DNA of 64,000 bases from NCBI RefSeq assembly GCF_022230955.1, contig NZ_JAKKFI010000060.1:1-64000 (forward strand). Reading direction: 5' to 3'. The notes below the pieces were generated by a model, which made no database searches, was not told where the DNA came from, and was given only the letters and a program-made list of their open reading frames with translations. A program made the translations under genes and the position numbers. Source of the stretch: Micromonospora cabrerizensis (lineage in GTDB: Bacteria; Actinomycetota; Actinomycetes; Mycobacteriales; Micromonosporaceae). Positions within the stretch are counted from its first letter, which is position 1, and the number at the start of each line of letters is the position of its first letter. Below, one piece after another: positions 16,842 to 24,569 of this stretch.

Positions 16842-16878
16842 GGGCGGCCCCGGCGTTCGCACCGCGCCGGGGCCGCCC
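16842..16878. terminator. Bidirectional terminator hairpin
   Basis: A perfect 14-bp stem (GGGCGGCCCCGGCG with its complement) and 9-nt loop lie between the converging acyl-CoA ligase and quinone oxidoreductase genes. Confidence 0.7.
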
Positions 16879-16968
16879 GTTCCACGCGGGGTTACCCGCA
16901 CCGTCATTGTTGCGAAACTTGTTCGCCTCTGTCCTGATGACGGGGAAATCGGGTGGTCAGCGACCCGA

Positions 16969-17979
16969 TCAGGCGTCGCTGGTGGTGATGAGCACCTTGC
17001 CCACCGTCGAGTCCTCCACCGCCTGGTGCGCTGCCGCCGTATCGGCCAGAGGGTAGGAGTGCAACGGCAGGCCGGCGTCCGCACCGACCCGGATTCCACC
17101 CTGGCTGGCCGCCGCCGCCACATCCTTCACGCCCTGCGCCTTGGCCGCCTTCGGCTCCGTGTAGACCAACACGAACTGCCACCGAGCATTCGGCGCCATC
17201 ATCGCCCGGATCGGGATGCTCACCTCGTCCCCGCCGTTGTCGGCGTACATGCAGACCGCGCCACCGTGCCGCAGCACCTGCACGTCGACCGAGGCGTTGC
17301 GGGCGGGGGAGACCTCGACGATCGTGTGGACCCCGTCGGGGACGATCTTGTGGACCTCCTCGACCACGTCCTGTTCCCGGTAGTTGATGACGTAGGAGGC
17401 GCCGGCCGCCGCCGCGAGCTGCGCCTTCTCCGCGCTGCTCACCGTGGCGATCACCGTGGCGTCGGCCCAACGGGCGAGCTGGATCGCGGCGTTGCCCACC
17501 GCGCCGGCCCCGCCCTGCACCAGCACGGTGTGGTCCGCCAGCGCACCGGCGCGCAGCGTGTCCGGCATGAACTCGCCAGCGGTCAGACAGCGGTGCGCGG
17601 TGAGGAACGGGATGCCCAGCGCGGCTCCCAGCTCGAACGGGGCGTCACCGAGGCGGACCGCCTGCCGGACCGGGACCAGCGTGTACTCCGCCGACGTGCC
17701 CCACGGCCGCTGCCAGGCCGCCTCCCAGATCCAGACGCGCTCACCGATCAGGTCAGGGTCGACACCCGCGCCGACCGCCTCCACCACCCCCGCGCCGTCC
17801 TGCCCGGGAATCTGCCACCCGTTCGGCGCGGAGGTGCGGCGGGACTTCCAGTCCGTCGGATTCACCCCGGCGACCGCCATCCGCACCAGAACCTCGCCCG
17901 CGGCGGGCTCCGGCACCGGCCGGTCGACCAGCTCCAGCACCGAAGGGTCGCCGGTGCGCTCGTACACGATGGCCTTCAT
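16969..17979 (-). CDS. Zinc-binding dehydrogenase / NADPH:quinone reductase family
   Basis: This 336-residue MDR-superfamily protein has the GroES-like N-terminal domain (GEVLVRMAVAGVNPTDW) and the Rossmann domain with TVLVQGGAGAVGNAAIQLA, a quinone-oxidoreductase type of nucleotide-binding motif. The catalytic zinc ligands of alcohol dehydrogenases are not evident (Asn-Pro-Thr-Asp replaces the Cys position), so it is more likely a zeta-crystallin-like NADPH:quinone reductase. AGGAGAT lies 8 nt before the ATG at 17979. Confidence 0.9.
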   Translation of the reverse strand: MKAIVYERTGDPSVLELVDRPVPEPAAGEVLVRMAVAGVNPTDWKSRRTSAPNGWQIPGQDGAGVVEAVGAGVDPDLIGERVWIWEAAWQRPWGTSAEYTLVPVRQAVRLGDAPFELGAALGIPFLTAHRCLTAGEFMPDTLRAGALADHTVLVQGGAGAVGNAAIQLARWADATVIATVSSAEKAQLAAAAGASYVINYREQDVVEEVHKIVPDGVHTIVEVSPARNASVDVQVLRHGGAVCMYADNGGDEVSIPIRAMMAPNARWQFVLVYTEPKAAKAQGVKDVAAAASQGGIRVGADAGLPLHSYPLADTAAAHQAVEDSTVGKVLITTSDA

Positions 17980-18049
17980 CCGTGATCTCCTCACCATGCA
18001 CGGCATCCGCGCCGGGCACCGTCGGCTGCGGTACCCCGCTCAGCCTCGA

Positions 18050-18703
18050 TCAACCCAGGTCGTCGACCAGCTCCGGGGTCAGCTCACCGATCGCGTCCAG
18101 CGTCACCACGGCCAGCCGGGCGGCGTCCGGATCGAGCGGGTACGAACCGTGCGGCACCGCCACCACCCGCATACCCGCCGCCGCTGCCGATCGCACCCCG
18201 TTGGACGAGTCCTCCACCGCGACGCAGCGGGCCGGGTCGACGCCGAGACGCTGCGCGACGCTCAGGTACACGTCCGGGGCGGGCTTGCCCCGCTCGGTCT
18301 GCTCGGTGGAGAGGGTCGCGCCGAACGCGTCGGTCAGGGCGGTCGCGGCCAGCGCGGCCTCGATCAGCCGGGTCGGCGACGAGCTGGCCAGCCCCAGCGG
18401 CCAGCGCGCGGCGAGCCGGCGGACGACCTGGTCGGCGCCGTCGATGAGGGGTACGTGGTCCCGGTAGCGTCGGGTCATCTCCTCGACGACCTCGCTGGCG
18501 ACCTGCTCGGCCGTACGGTCGACGCCCAACTCGCCACTGAGGTAGTGGGCCCACTCGCCGGTGCTCATCCCCATCAGGCGACGTTGCGTGTCCGGCTGCC
18601 ACGTCCCGCCGTGCGCCGCCACGTACGCCCGGCGGACCTCCTCCCACACCGGCTCGGAATCCACGATCACGCCGTCCAGGTCGAAAACCACCGCATCCGC
18701 CAC
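18050..18703 (-). CDS. HAD-superfamily hydrolase (beta-phosphoglucomutase-like)
   Basis: This 217-residue phosphatase or mutase has motif I DLDGVIVDSEP at residues 7-17, motif II LASSSP, the motif III lysine in GKPAPDVY and motif IV VEDSSNGV. A helical cap sits between motif I and II. DLDGV plus this cap places it in the sugar-phosphate group of the family. The GTG start at 18703 is used because the nucleophile strand begins directly after it; the long open frame upstream overlaps the SCO6745-type gene and is a shadow. Confidence 0.9.
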   Translation of the reverse strand: MADAVVFDLDGVIVDSEPVWEEVRRAYVAAHGGTWQPDTQRRLMGMSTGEWAHYLSGELGVDRTAEQVASEVVEEMTRRYRDHVPLIDGADQVVRRLAARWPLGLASSSPTRLIEAALAATALTDAFGATLSTEQTERGKPAPDVYLSVAQRLGVDPARCVAVEDSSNGVRSAAAAGMRVVAVPHGSYPLDPDAARLAVVTLDAIGELTPELVDDLG

Positions 18704-18735
18704 GGTCCCATCCTGCCCGACGGGCCGGAGCCCGG

Positions 18736-19602
18736 TCAGCCGGGCAGCGCGGGCAGCCCGATCGGGCTCTCCGCCGGGACCAGGGTGTGGCAGGACCGGG
18801 CGATGGGTTCCAGCAGCTCCCGGAGCCGGTCCGTGTCGCCCTGGCTGAGCGCCTGCCACGGGTGCGCGGCGGCCCGGTCGGTGGCCTCCTCGATCGCCTG
18901 GAACTCGGCCCGGCTGTGCTCGGTGACCGTGCCGTCCCCGGCCAGCCAGCCCCGCTGCGTCAGCCGGTCGCGGGCGTCGTGCCACTGCTCCTCGGACCAG
19001 CCCCGGCCCAGCAGGTACTGCGGCTGCGAACCGTCCACGGCAACCCGCCAGGTCAGCGCCTCCACCGGGTCCAGCCCGGCGGCCACCAGCGCCGCCACGT
19101 GCCCGTCGCCACGGTGCTCCCGCAGCGTGGTGGCGGCCTGCCAGAGCCGGGCCAGCGGGTACTCCCCGACCGGCAGCGCGGCATTGACCGCGCCGAGCAC
19201 CCGGCCGGCGGTCTGCGCCGCCGAGGCGGCCCGCTCCAGCAGGTCGGCGGCCTCCGCCAGGTGCGACTCCGGCAGCTCGTAGGTCAGCTCCGCCAGCGCC
19301 TGCACCGCGCCGGTCAGCCGGGCGCGCAGCGCCTCCTGCGGGGTGGCCAGCCGCCACACCGCCGGCAGCGCCCGGGCGACCATGGGCGGCGCGAAGTTGA
19401 AGAAGGCGGCGATCACCGGGGCCGCCTCGGTGGCGCCCAACGGCGCGGCCCGACCGGCGAAGTAACCCCGCCAGTAGCCGCGCAGCCCGACCGCCTCGTA
19501 CGCGGCTCGGGCCCGGGGGTGGAGATAGGTGACCGCGTGCACCGGCTCGAAGTGCGCCCACATCAGGCGGGCCGTGCGTCCAGCCTCGTCCAGCGCCGTC
19601 AC
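18736..19602 (-). CDS. SCO6745-family protein (SalK-like, helix-turn-helix)
   Basis: This 288-residue protein matches the actinobacterial SCO6745/SalK family: the N-terminal LMWAHFEPVHAVTYLHPRAR, the conserved GYWRGYFAGRAAPLG, a middle helical part, and a winged-helix-like C-terminal region (RLTQRGWLAGDGTVTEHSRA). The molecular role of the family is not known; the fold suggests DNA or ligand binding related to MarR proteins. The GTG at 19602 follows GGAGG by 5 nt. The HAD gene follows 32 bp downstream on the same strand, so they may share a transcript. Confidence 0.87.
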   Translation of the reverse strand: MTALDEAGRTARLMWAHFEPVHAVTYLHPRARAAYEAVGLRGYWRGYFAGRAAPLGATEAAPVIAAFFNFAPPMVARALPAVWRLATPQEALRARLTGAVQALAELTYELPESHLAEAADLLERAASAAQTAGRVLGAVNAALPVGEYPLARLWQAATTLREHRGDGHVAALVAAGLDPVEALTWRVAVDGSQPQYLLGRGWSEEQWHDARDRLTQRGWLAGDGTVTEHSRAEFQAIEEATDRAAAHPWQALSQGDTDRLRELLEPIARSCHTLVPAESPIGLPALPG

Positions 19603-19627
19603 ATGTACCTCCGTGGGTCCCGGATGC

Positions 19628-19657
19628 TCACCCCGGGCGGAGAACCGCCCGGGGTGA
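19628..19657 (-). terminator. Terminator hairpin after the FKBP gene
   Basis: A 13-bp perfect stem (TCACCCCGGGCGG and complement) with the tetraloop AGAA lies 92 bp past the stop of the FKBP gene and just upstream of the SCO6745-type gene. Confidence 0.7.
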
Positions 19658-19748
19658 CGCCGAACCTACTGCCGTTGGGTAACGGGTCGGAAGCCCCATG
19701 TGAACAACTCCATCGCGCCCCGGGGACAACCGGGGCGATCCGGGCAGG

Positions 19749-20435
19749 TCACTGGGCGGCGAGCACGTCCACCACGAAGCGCAGCGGGCCGGTCGGGCGT
19801 CCACCGGCGGCAGCCTCGTCGTTGCCGTACGCCAGCTCGCCCGGAATGTCGAGCTGCACCCGACTGCCCACGGTCACGCCGACCAGGCCCTGGTCCCAGC
19901 CGGGGATGACCTGGCCGACGCCGATCGGGAAGGTGGCCGGCTGCCCGCTGCTCCAGGAGGAGTCGAACTCCTTGCCGTCCTTGAAGAACACCCCCACGTA
20001 GTTGGTGGTGATCGTCTGCCCCTTCTGCACGGCGGCGCCCTTGCCCTTGATCAGCGGGGTGACGGCAAGCTTCTTGAGGTCACCCGTGCCCTTTGCCACC
20101 GTCGGCTTGCTGCCCAGCGCCGGGTCGGAGCCCTCGGGCAACTGCGGGGCGGGGGGTGCGCCGGCGGCATCGGGGGCCGGGGCGGAGGCGGACGGGGTCG
20201 CGCCGGCCTGGTTGGCGGGCTTGTCGTCGCTCCGTTTCGCGTCGATCCACACGAAACCGCCGATCAGCAGCGCCATCACCGCGACGCCGGCGAGGCCGCC
20301 CGCCCACGCCTGACGACGTCGCTTCGCGTCGGCAGCCTTCTTCGCCGCCAGCTGGGCCGCCAGCCGGCGGCCCGACTTGGTCGCCGGGCTCTGGTCCTGG
20401 CCCGCCGACCGGTTCTGCTGCGTCCGCTCGCTCAC
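19749..20435 (-). CDS. FKBP-type peptidyl-prolyl cis-trans isomerase, membrane-anchored
   Basis: This 228-residue protein has a basic cytoplasmic N-terminus, one membrane helix at about residues 46-64, a Pro/Ala-rich linker and a C-terminal FKBP domain (about 120-228). The domain shows the FKBP core: TITTNYVGVFFKDGKEFDSS, FPIGVGQVIPGWDQGL and the closing LRFVVDVLAAQ. It is predicted to catalyse prolyl isomerisation of exported proteins outside the membrane. The GTG start at 20435 has GGGAG upstream; an upstream in-frame extension is less likely. Confidence 0.9.
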   Translation of the reverse strand: MSERTQQNRSAGQDQSPATKSGRRLAAQLAAKKAADAKRRRQAWAGGLAGVAVMALLIGGFVWIDAKRSDDKPANQAGATPSASAPAPDAAGAPPAPQLPEGSDPALGSKPTVAKGTGDLKKLAVTPLIKGKGAAVQKGQTITTNYVGVFFKDGKEFDSSWSSGQPATFPIGVGQVIPGWDQGLVGVTVGSRVQLDIPGELAYGNDEAAAGGRPTGPLRFVVDVLAAQ

Positions 20436-20582
20436 GTCGTCGACTCCCTGCTGCGAAGGTGTGGCCGGCACGCAGTGCCGGGGGGAAAGCCGACGCACAC
20501 GGTACCCGCATCGCGGCCCACCGTGCCCGCCGCGGACGCCTCGGATCGCCCAGCGAGGCAGATGCGGGGCTGTCGCGGGCGG

Positions 20583-21221
20583 TTATTCCGGGACGACCAT
20601 GAAGTCGGTCACGAACGAGGTCACCCGACCGTCGGCGGCGCGACCGATCCAGGTGCCGTAGCAACCGTCTCCCCAACCGGTGGCCACGGTGACGACGTTG
20701 GCACCGGTGGCCTCGTCCAGAACGGCGGTGATCAGCCCCGGGACCGGCGACGCGGGCAGCTCGGCCGGGATGAAGACCTCCTCGACCTGGTCCTCGTCCC
20801 AGTCCTCCAGGACGGCCAGCGCCGTCGGGTCGGCGAGGGTGCCCGCGCCGGCGTCGACCCCGTACCCGAAATAGTCGTCCGCGCCGAGCGTCGCGACGTC
20901 CTGGTCGCCCGCGACGGCCAGTTCCCAACGGGTGGTCGGCTGGTCCGAGACGACCAGCTCCAGGGCTGCCACCCGCCGGTCCACCTCAGCGTCCTCCCGC
21001 AGCACCACCGCCACCCAGGCGCGGGCGGGATGCCGGCCGGGCGGCACGGTCACCGTGAACGGCTCGGCCTCCGGGCAGACCAGCGGGTCACACCCGACCA
21101 CCTGGCCGGTCGGCAACACCACGTCGCCCACCGGGTGAACCTCGATCTGATATCCGCCGTGCTCGTCGGTGAAACGGGCGCCGGGTGTCAGCAACCGGTC
21201 CAGATCAGGGGTGTACGGCAT
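20583..21221 (-). CDS. DUF4241 domain-containing protein
   Basis: This 212-residue acidic cytoplasmic protein matches DUF4241: it has the GDVVLPTGQVVGCDPLV signature, FTVTVPPGRHPARAW, a central FGYGVDAGAGTLAD and a C-terminal GCYGTWIGRAADGRVTSF strand pair. Function is unknown; homologues are common in soil actinobacteria and some are linked to polymorphic toxin immunity, but there is no toxin gene here. GGAGGAG precedes the ATG at 21221. Confidence 0.85.
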   Translation of the reverse strand: MPYTPDLDRLLTPGARFTDEHGGYQIEVHPVGDVVLPTGQVVGCDPLVCPEAEPFTVTVPPGRHPARAWVAVVLREDAEVDRRVAALELVVSDQPTTRWELAVAGDQDVATLGADDYFGYGVDAGAGTLADPTALAVLEDWDEDQVEEVFIPAELPASPVPGLITAVLDEATGANVVTVATGWGDGCYGTWIGRAADGRVTSFVTDFMVVPE

Positions 21222-21294
21222 GGGGGCTCCTCCGGTGGCCAGCGGCCGGCGGAGCGTACCCAACCCGGCGGACACCGCCGTCGCTGCCGTACGG

Positions 21295-22323
21295 TCAGGC
21301 GCTCTTGCGGGGTGCGGCCTTGCGCGCGGTGGTCTTCTTCGCCGGCTCCGCCTTCTTCGCGGTGGTCTTCTTGGCGGCGGTCTTCTTCGCCGGCTCGGCC
21401 GCCTTCTTCTCGGCTGTCTTCTTCGCGGTGGTCTTCTTCGCCGGCGCCTTGGCCGCCTTCTTCTCGGCCGCCTTCTGCGCCGACCGGGCCGACGAGATGG
21501 GCGTCGGCTCACCGCCGCCGCCACCGCCACGCGCGGGTTCCTCACCGCGGGCGGCCTTGGCCCGTTCCACGGACGCCTTCAGCGCGGCCATCAGGTCCAC
21601 CGCGGCGGCCGGCGCCTCCTCGACCTCTTCCGGCTGGACGACCTCCCGACCCTCCACCTTGGCGTCGATGACCTCCTGCAACGCCGCCCGGTAGTCGTCG
21701 GTGAAGACGTCCGGCTCGAACTCACCGGTCATCGAGTCGATCAGGGAGCTGGCCATCGCCAGCTCCGGCGGGCGCACCTTGAGGTCCTCGTCGAGGAAGC
21801 CGAAATCCGGGGTACGGATCTCGTCCGGCCAGAGCATGGTGTTGAGCAGCAGCACACCCTCACGGACCCGCAGCGTGGCGAGCTGCTCGCGCTGACGCAG
21901 CGCCACCTTGACGATGGCCACCCGCTCCGAGTCAATCAGCGCGTCGCGCAGCAGCACGTACGGCTTGGTCGCCGCGCCCTCCGGCTCCAGGAAGTACGCC
22001 TTGTTGTAGAGGATCGGGTCGACCTGCTCGGCCGGGACGAACTCCAGCACGTCGATGGCGCGGGAGCTGGTCAACGGCAGTTCGGCGAAGTCCTCGTCGG
22101 TGAGGATCACCATCTCCCCGCCGCCGATGTCGTAGCCCTTGGCGATGTCGTCGTAGGTGACCTCCTCGCCGCAGACCGAGCAGGTGCGCTTGTAGCGGAT
22201 CCGGCCGCCATCCTCGCGGTGCACCTGGTGGAACCGAATGTCCTTCTCCTCGGTCGCGGAATAGAGCTTCACCCCGATCGAGACGAGCCCGAACGACACG
22301 GCTCCCTTCCAGATGGCACGCAT
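21295..22323 (-). CDS. ku: Non-homologous end-joining protein Ku
   Basis: This 342-residue protein forms a homodimeric ring that loads on double-strand DNA ends. The bacterial Ku core occupies about residues 1-255, beginning MRAIWKGAVSFGLVSIGVKL, with the CSVCGEEV zinc-ribbon-like pair of cysteines and the LLNTMLWPDEIR segment. The C-terminus (about 280-342) is a Lys/Ala tail with repeated KKTTAKK-type units, as in actinobacterial Ku proteins that bind DNA without free ends. GGGAAGGGAG lies ahead of the ATG. It diverges from the DNA ligase gene, forming a compact NHEJ locus. Confidence 0.95.
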   Translation of the reverse strand: MRAIWKGAVSFGLVSIGVKLYSATEEKDIRFHQVHREDGGRIRYKRTCSVCGEEVTYDDIAKGYDIGGGEMVILTDEDFAELPLTSSRAIDVLEFVPAEQVDPILYNKAYFLEPEGAATKPYVLLRDALIDSERVAIVKVALRQREQLATLRVREGVLLLNTMLWPDEIRTPDFGFLDEDLKVRPPELAMASSLIDSMTGEFEPDVFTDDYRAALQEVIDAKVEGREVVQPEEVEEAPAAAVDLMAALKASVERAKAARGEEPARGGGGGGEPTPISSARSAQKAAEKKAAKAPAKKTTAKKTAEKKAAEPAKKTAAKKTTAKKAEPAKKTTARKAAPRKSA

Positions 22324-22396
22324 CCTGCGCTCCCTTCCCCGGTATCGACCATGCTCGCATCCCGAAGAACCGGACGCGAGCTGTTCGGCCTGCTAC

Positions 22397-22402
22397 TACA
22401 GT
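22397..22402 (+). promoter_or_regulatory. -10 box of leaderless DNA ligase promoter
   Basis: TACAGT lies 6 nt before the GTG at 22409, in the Ku/ligase divergent gap, with no Shine-Dalgarno sequence. Confidence 0.5.
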
Positions 22403-22408
22403 CGGGTC

Positions 22409-23350
22409 GTGCCTGGCGCGCCGCTCAAGCCGATGCTCGCGATGACCGGGCCGCTCCCGGCCGGTGACGGCTGGGCGTACGAGTTCAAGTGGGACGGGGT
22501 CCGCGCGCTCGCCGACATCTCCGGCGGTGGTCAGCACCTGTATGCCCGTTCCGGCGTGGAGATCACCGCCGCGTACCCGGAACTGGCCACCCTGCCCGAG
22601 CAGGTCGGCGACGCGCTGCTCGACGGCGAGGTGGTGCTGCTCGGTGAGAGCGGGCAACCGTCGTTCACCGCGCTGGCCGAGCGGATGCACGTGCGGGACC
22701 GGAACAAGGCGGCCCGGTTGGCGGCGGTCATGCCGGTGACGTACATGATCTTCGACCTGCTCAGGTGGCACGGCGACGACCTGACCGGCTGGCCGTACGA
22801 GCGCCGCCGGGAGGCACTGGAAGCCCTCGCGCTCGGCGGTGCCCGGTGGGCGGTGCCCCCCACGTTCGCCGACGGGCCGGCCACCTACGAGGCGGCCGGC
22901 GAGCACGGCCTGGAGGGCGTGATGGCCAAGCGGACCGGTGCCGTCTACCGCCCGGGCGTGCGCTCACCGGACTGGGTGAAGGTCAAGCTGGAGGTGACCG
23001 GCGACTTCGTCATCGGCGGCTGGCGACCGGGTGCGCGCCGGATCGGCGGGCTGCTGGTCGGGGTGCCCGGCCCGGACGGCCGGCTGATCTACCGCGGTCG
23101 GGTCGGCGGTGGGATCGGTGTCGCCATCGAACGGCAGCTCCTCGCCGAGCTGGAGCCGTTGCGGTCCGGCGCGTCACCGTTCGCGCCGGGTGTGCCGCGC
23201 GAGGATGCCCGAGGAGCCATCTGGGTAGAACCACGGGTGGTGGTGGAGGTGAAGTACGGCCAGCGCACCCCCGACGGCCGACTGCGCTTCCCCCGGGTGC
23301 TGCGGCTGCGCCCGGACAAGCCCCCGGAGGAGGTCGACGATGCCAGCTGA
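22409..23350 (+). CDS. ATP-dependent DNA ligase (LigC/LigD-ligase type)
   Basis: This 313-residue enzyme has the nucleotidyltransferase core: EFKWDGVRAL with the adenylated Lys at residue 27, LLDGEVVLL, the EGVMAKRTG and DWVKVKLE motifs, and an OB-fold C-terminus (GRVGGGIG onward). It seals nicks using ATP and is a stand-alone version of the ligase domain fused in mycobacterial LigD. The GTG at 22409 is supported by the TACAGT box 6 nt upstream. It overlaps the following polymerase gene by 11 bp, so the two are translated together. Confidence 0.93.
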   Translation: MPGAPLKPMLAMTGPLPAGDGWAYEFKWDGVRALADISGGGQHLYARSGVEITAAYPELATLPEQVGDALLDGEVVLLGESGQPSFTALAERMHVRDRNKAARLAAVMPVTYMIFDLLRWHGDDLTGWPYERRREALEALALGGARWAVPPTFADGPATYEAAGEHGLEGVMAKRTGAVYRPGVRSPDWVKVKLEVTGDFVIGGWRPGARRIGGLLVGVPGPDGRLIYRGRVGGGIGVAIERQLLAELEPLRSGASPFAPGVPREDARGAIWVEPRVVVEVKYGQRTPDGRLRFPRVLRLRPDKPPEEVDDAS

Positions 23351-24251
23351 GCGGCTACGGGTGGACGTCGAGGGTCGCCCGCTGGAGTTGTCCAACCTGG
23401 ACAAGGTGCTCTACCCGGCGGCCGGCTTCACCAAGGGTGAGGTGATCGACTACTACACCCGGATCTCCCCGGTGCTGCTGCCGCACCTGCGGGACCGGCC
23501 GGTCACCCGGATCCGCTTTCCCAACGGGGTGGACGACAAGTCGTTCTTCGAGAAGAACACTCCGGCTGCGACCCCGGACTGGGTGCGCGTGGAGAATCTG
23601 CCCGCCCCCGGGTCGACCAAGGGCCGGGAGACCATCGACTACGTGGTCGCCGACGACCTGCCCACCCTGGTGTGGCTGGCCAACCTGGCCGCGTTGGAGC
23701 TGCACACGCCGCAGTGGAAGGTCGGCGAGCACCCGGACATGATGGTGGTCGACCTGGACCCGGGGCCGCCGGCCGGGCTCGCCGAGTGTTGCCCGGTGGC
23801 GGTGCTGATGCGCGACCGGCTCGCGGAAGACGGGATCGAGTCGTACCCGAAGACCTCCGGCAAGAAGGGCATGCAGCTCTGCTGCCCGATCGCCGGCACC
23901 CAGTCGTCGGATCTCGTCTCCGACTACGCCCGACGCATCGCCCAGGAGTTGGAGAAGGCCCACCCGAAGCTGATCGTGTCGAAGATGGCGAAGAACCTGC
24001 GCCCCGGCAAGGTCTTCATCGACTGGAGCCAGAACAACGCGGCGAAGACCACCGTCGCGCCGTACTCGCTGCGGGCCCAGTCGGTGCCGTCGGTGTCGAC
24101 GCCGCTGACCTGGGACGAGGTCGAGGCCGGCGCCCGCGGCCGCAAGCCGGCCGTCCGCCAGTTCACCGCCGCCGAGGTCCTGGCCCGGGTCGAGGAGTAC
24201 GACGACCTGCTCGCACCCCTGCTCGACGGTGGCCCGGAGCTGCCGGGCTGA
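23340..24251 (+). CDS. ligD: LigD-type NHEJ polymerase (PolDom, primase-polymerase family)
   Basis: This 303-residue enzyme is the stand-alone polymerase domain of bacterial LigD. It fills gaps, preferring ribonucleotides, at ends held by Ku. Visible marks are LSNLDKVLYP at the start, the metal-binding VVDLDPG with Asp138 and Asp140, the TSGKKGMQL segment and SQNNAAKTTVAPYS. No phosphoesterase domain is fused to it or to the ligase, so 3'-end healing must come from elsewhere. It is in an 11-bp overlap with the ligase gene. Confidence 0.93.
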   Translation: MPAERLRVDVEGRPLELSNLDKVLYPAAGFTKGEVIDYYTRISPVLLPHLRDRPVTRIRFPNGVDDKSFFEKNTPAATPDWVRVENLPAPGSTKGRETIDYVVADDLPTLVWLANLAALELHTPQWKVGEHPDMMVVDLDPGPPAGLAECCPVAVLMRDRLAEDGIESYPKTSGKKGMQLCCPIAGTQSSDLVSDYARRIAQELEKAHPKLIVSKMAKNLRPGKVFIDWSQNNAAKTTVAPYSLRAQSVPSVSTPLTWDEVEAGARGRKPAVRQFTAAEVLARVEEYDDLLAPLLDGGPELPG

Positions 24252-24341
24252 CGCTGGGTGACGACGGGTGCCCAGATGGCCCATGGGCGGCACCAGCAAC
24301 AGAGCGTCACGGACCGCAGCGTCCCGCCTGGGCCACCTAAC

Positions 24342-24468
24342 GCCTTTGCTCTGCATACCTATCTGCAACACCGCGTTGAGCTGGGACTTCATGGCGGCCG
24401 CGCAGCCGAGGGGTGGGAACCCTCCTCGCGCAGCGTGCCCGTCGCATATAGGTATGCAGAGCAAAGGC
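24342..24468. repeat. 127-bp element bounded by perfect 21-bp inverted repeats
   Basis: The arm at 24342-24362 (starting GCCTTTGCTCTGCATACCTA) is perfectly complementary to 24448-24468. The 85-bp centre has a smaller GAGGG/CCCTC hairpin. It lies in a 318-bp gene-free gap (24252-24569) between the NHEJ polymerase and the phytase-like gene. The rest of the gap holds only the terminator at 24516. The arms are AT-richer than their surroundings; the structure resembles a small mobile or dispersed repeat without coding capacity. Confidence 0.75.
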
Positions 24469-24515
24469 TCTGGGGTGGGTGCGGTGGCGCGTATCGGGGG
24501 GTCACTTGATGTGAT

Positions 24516-24550
24516 CGGCCGGCGCCCACCACGAGGGTGGACGCCGGCCG
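24516..24550 (-). terminator. Terminator of the phytase-like gene
   Basis: 15-nt arms (CGGCCGGCGCCCACC and 24536-24550) pair with one C-A mismatch around a 5-nt loop. The hairpin starts 20 bp past the stop codon of the minus-strand gene at 24570. Confidence 0.7.
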
Positions 24551-24569
24551 GAGGGGAACTGGCGGTGGG

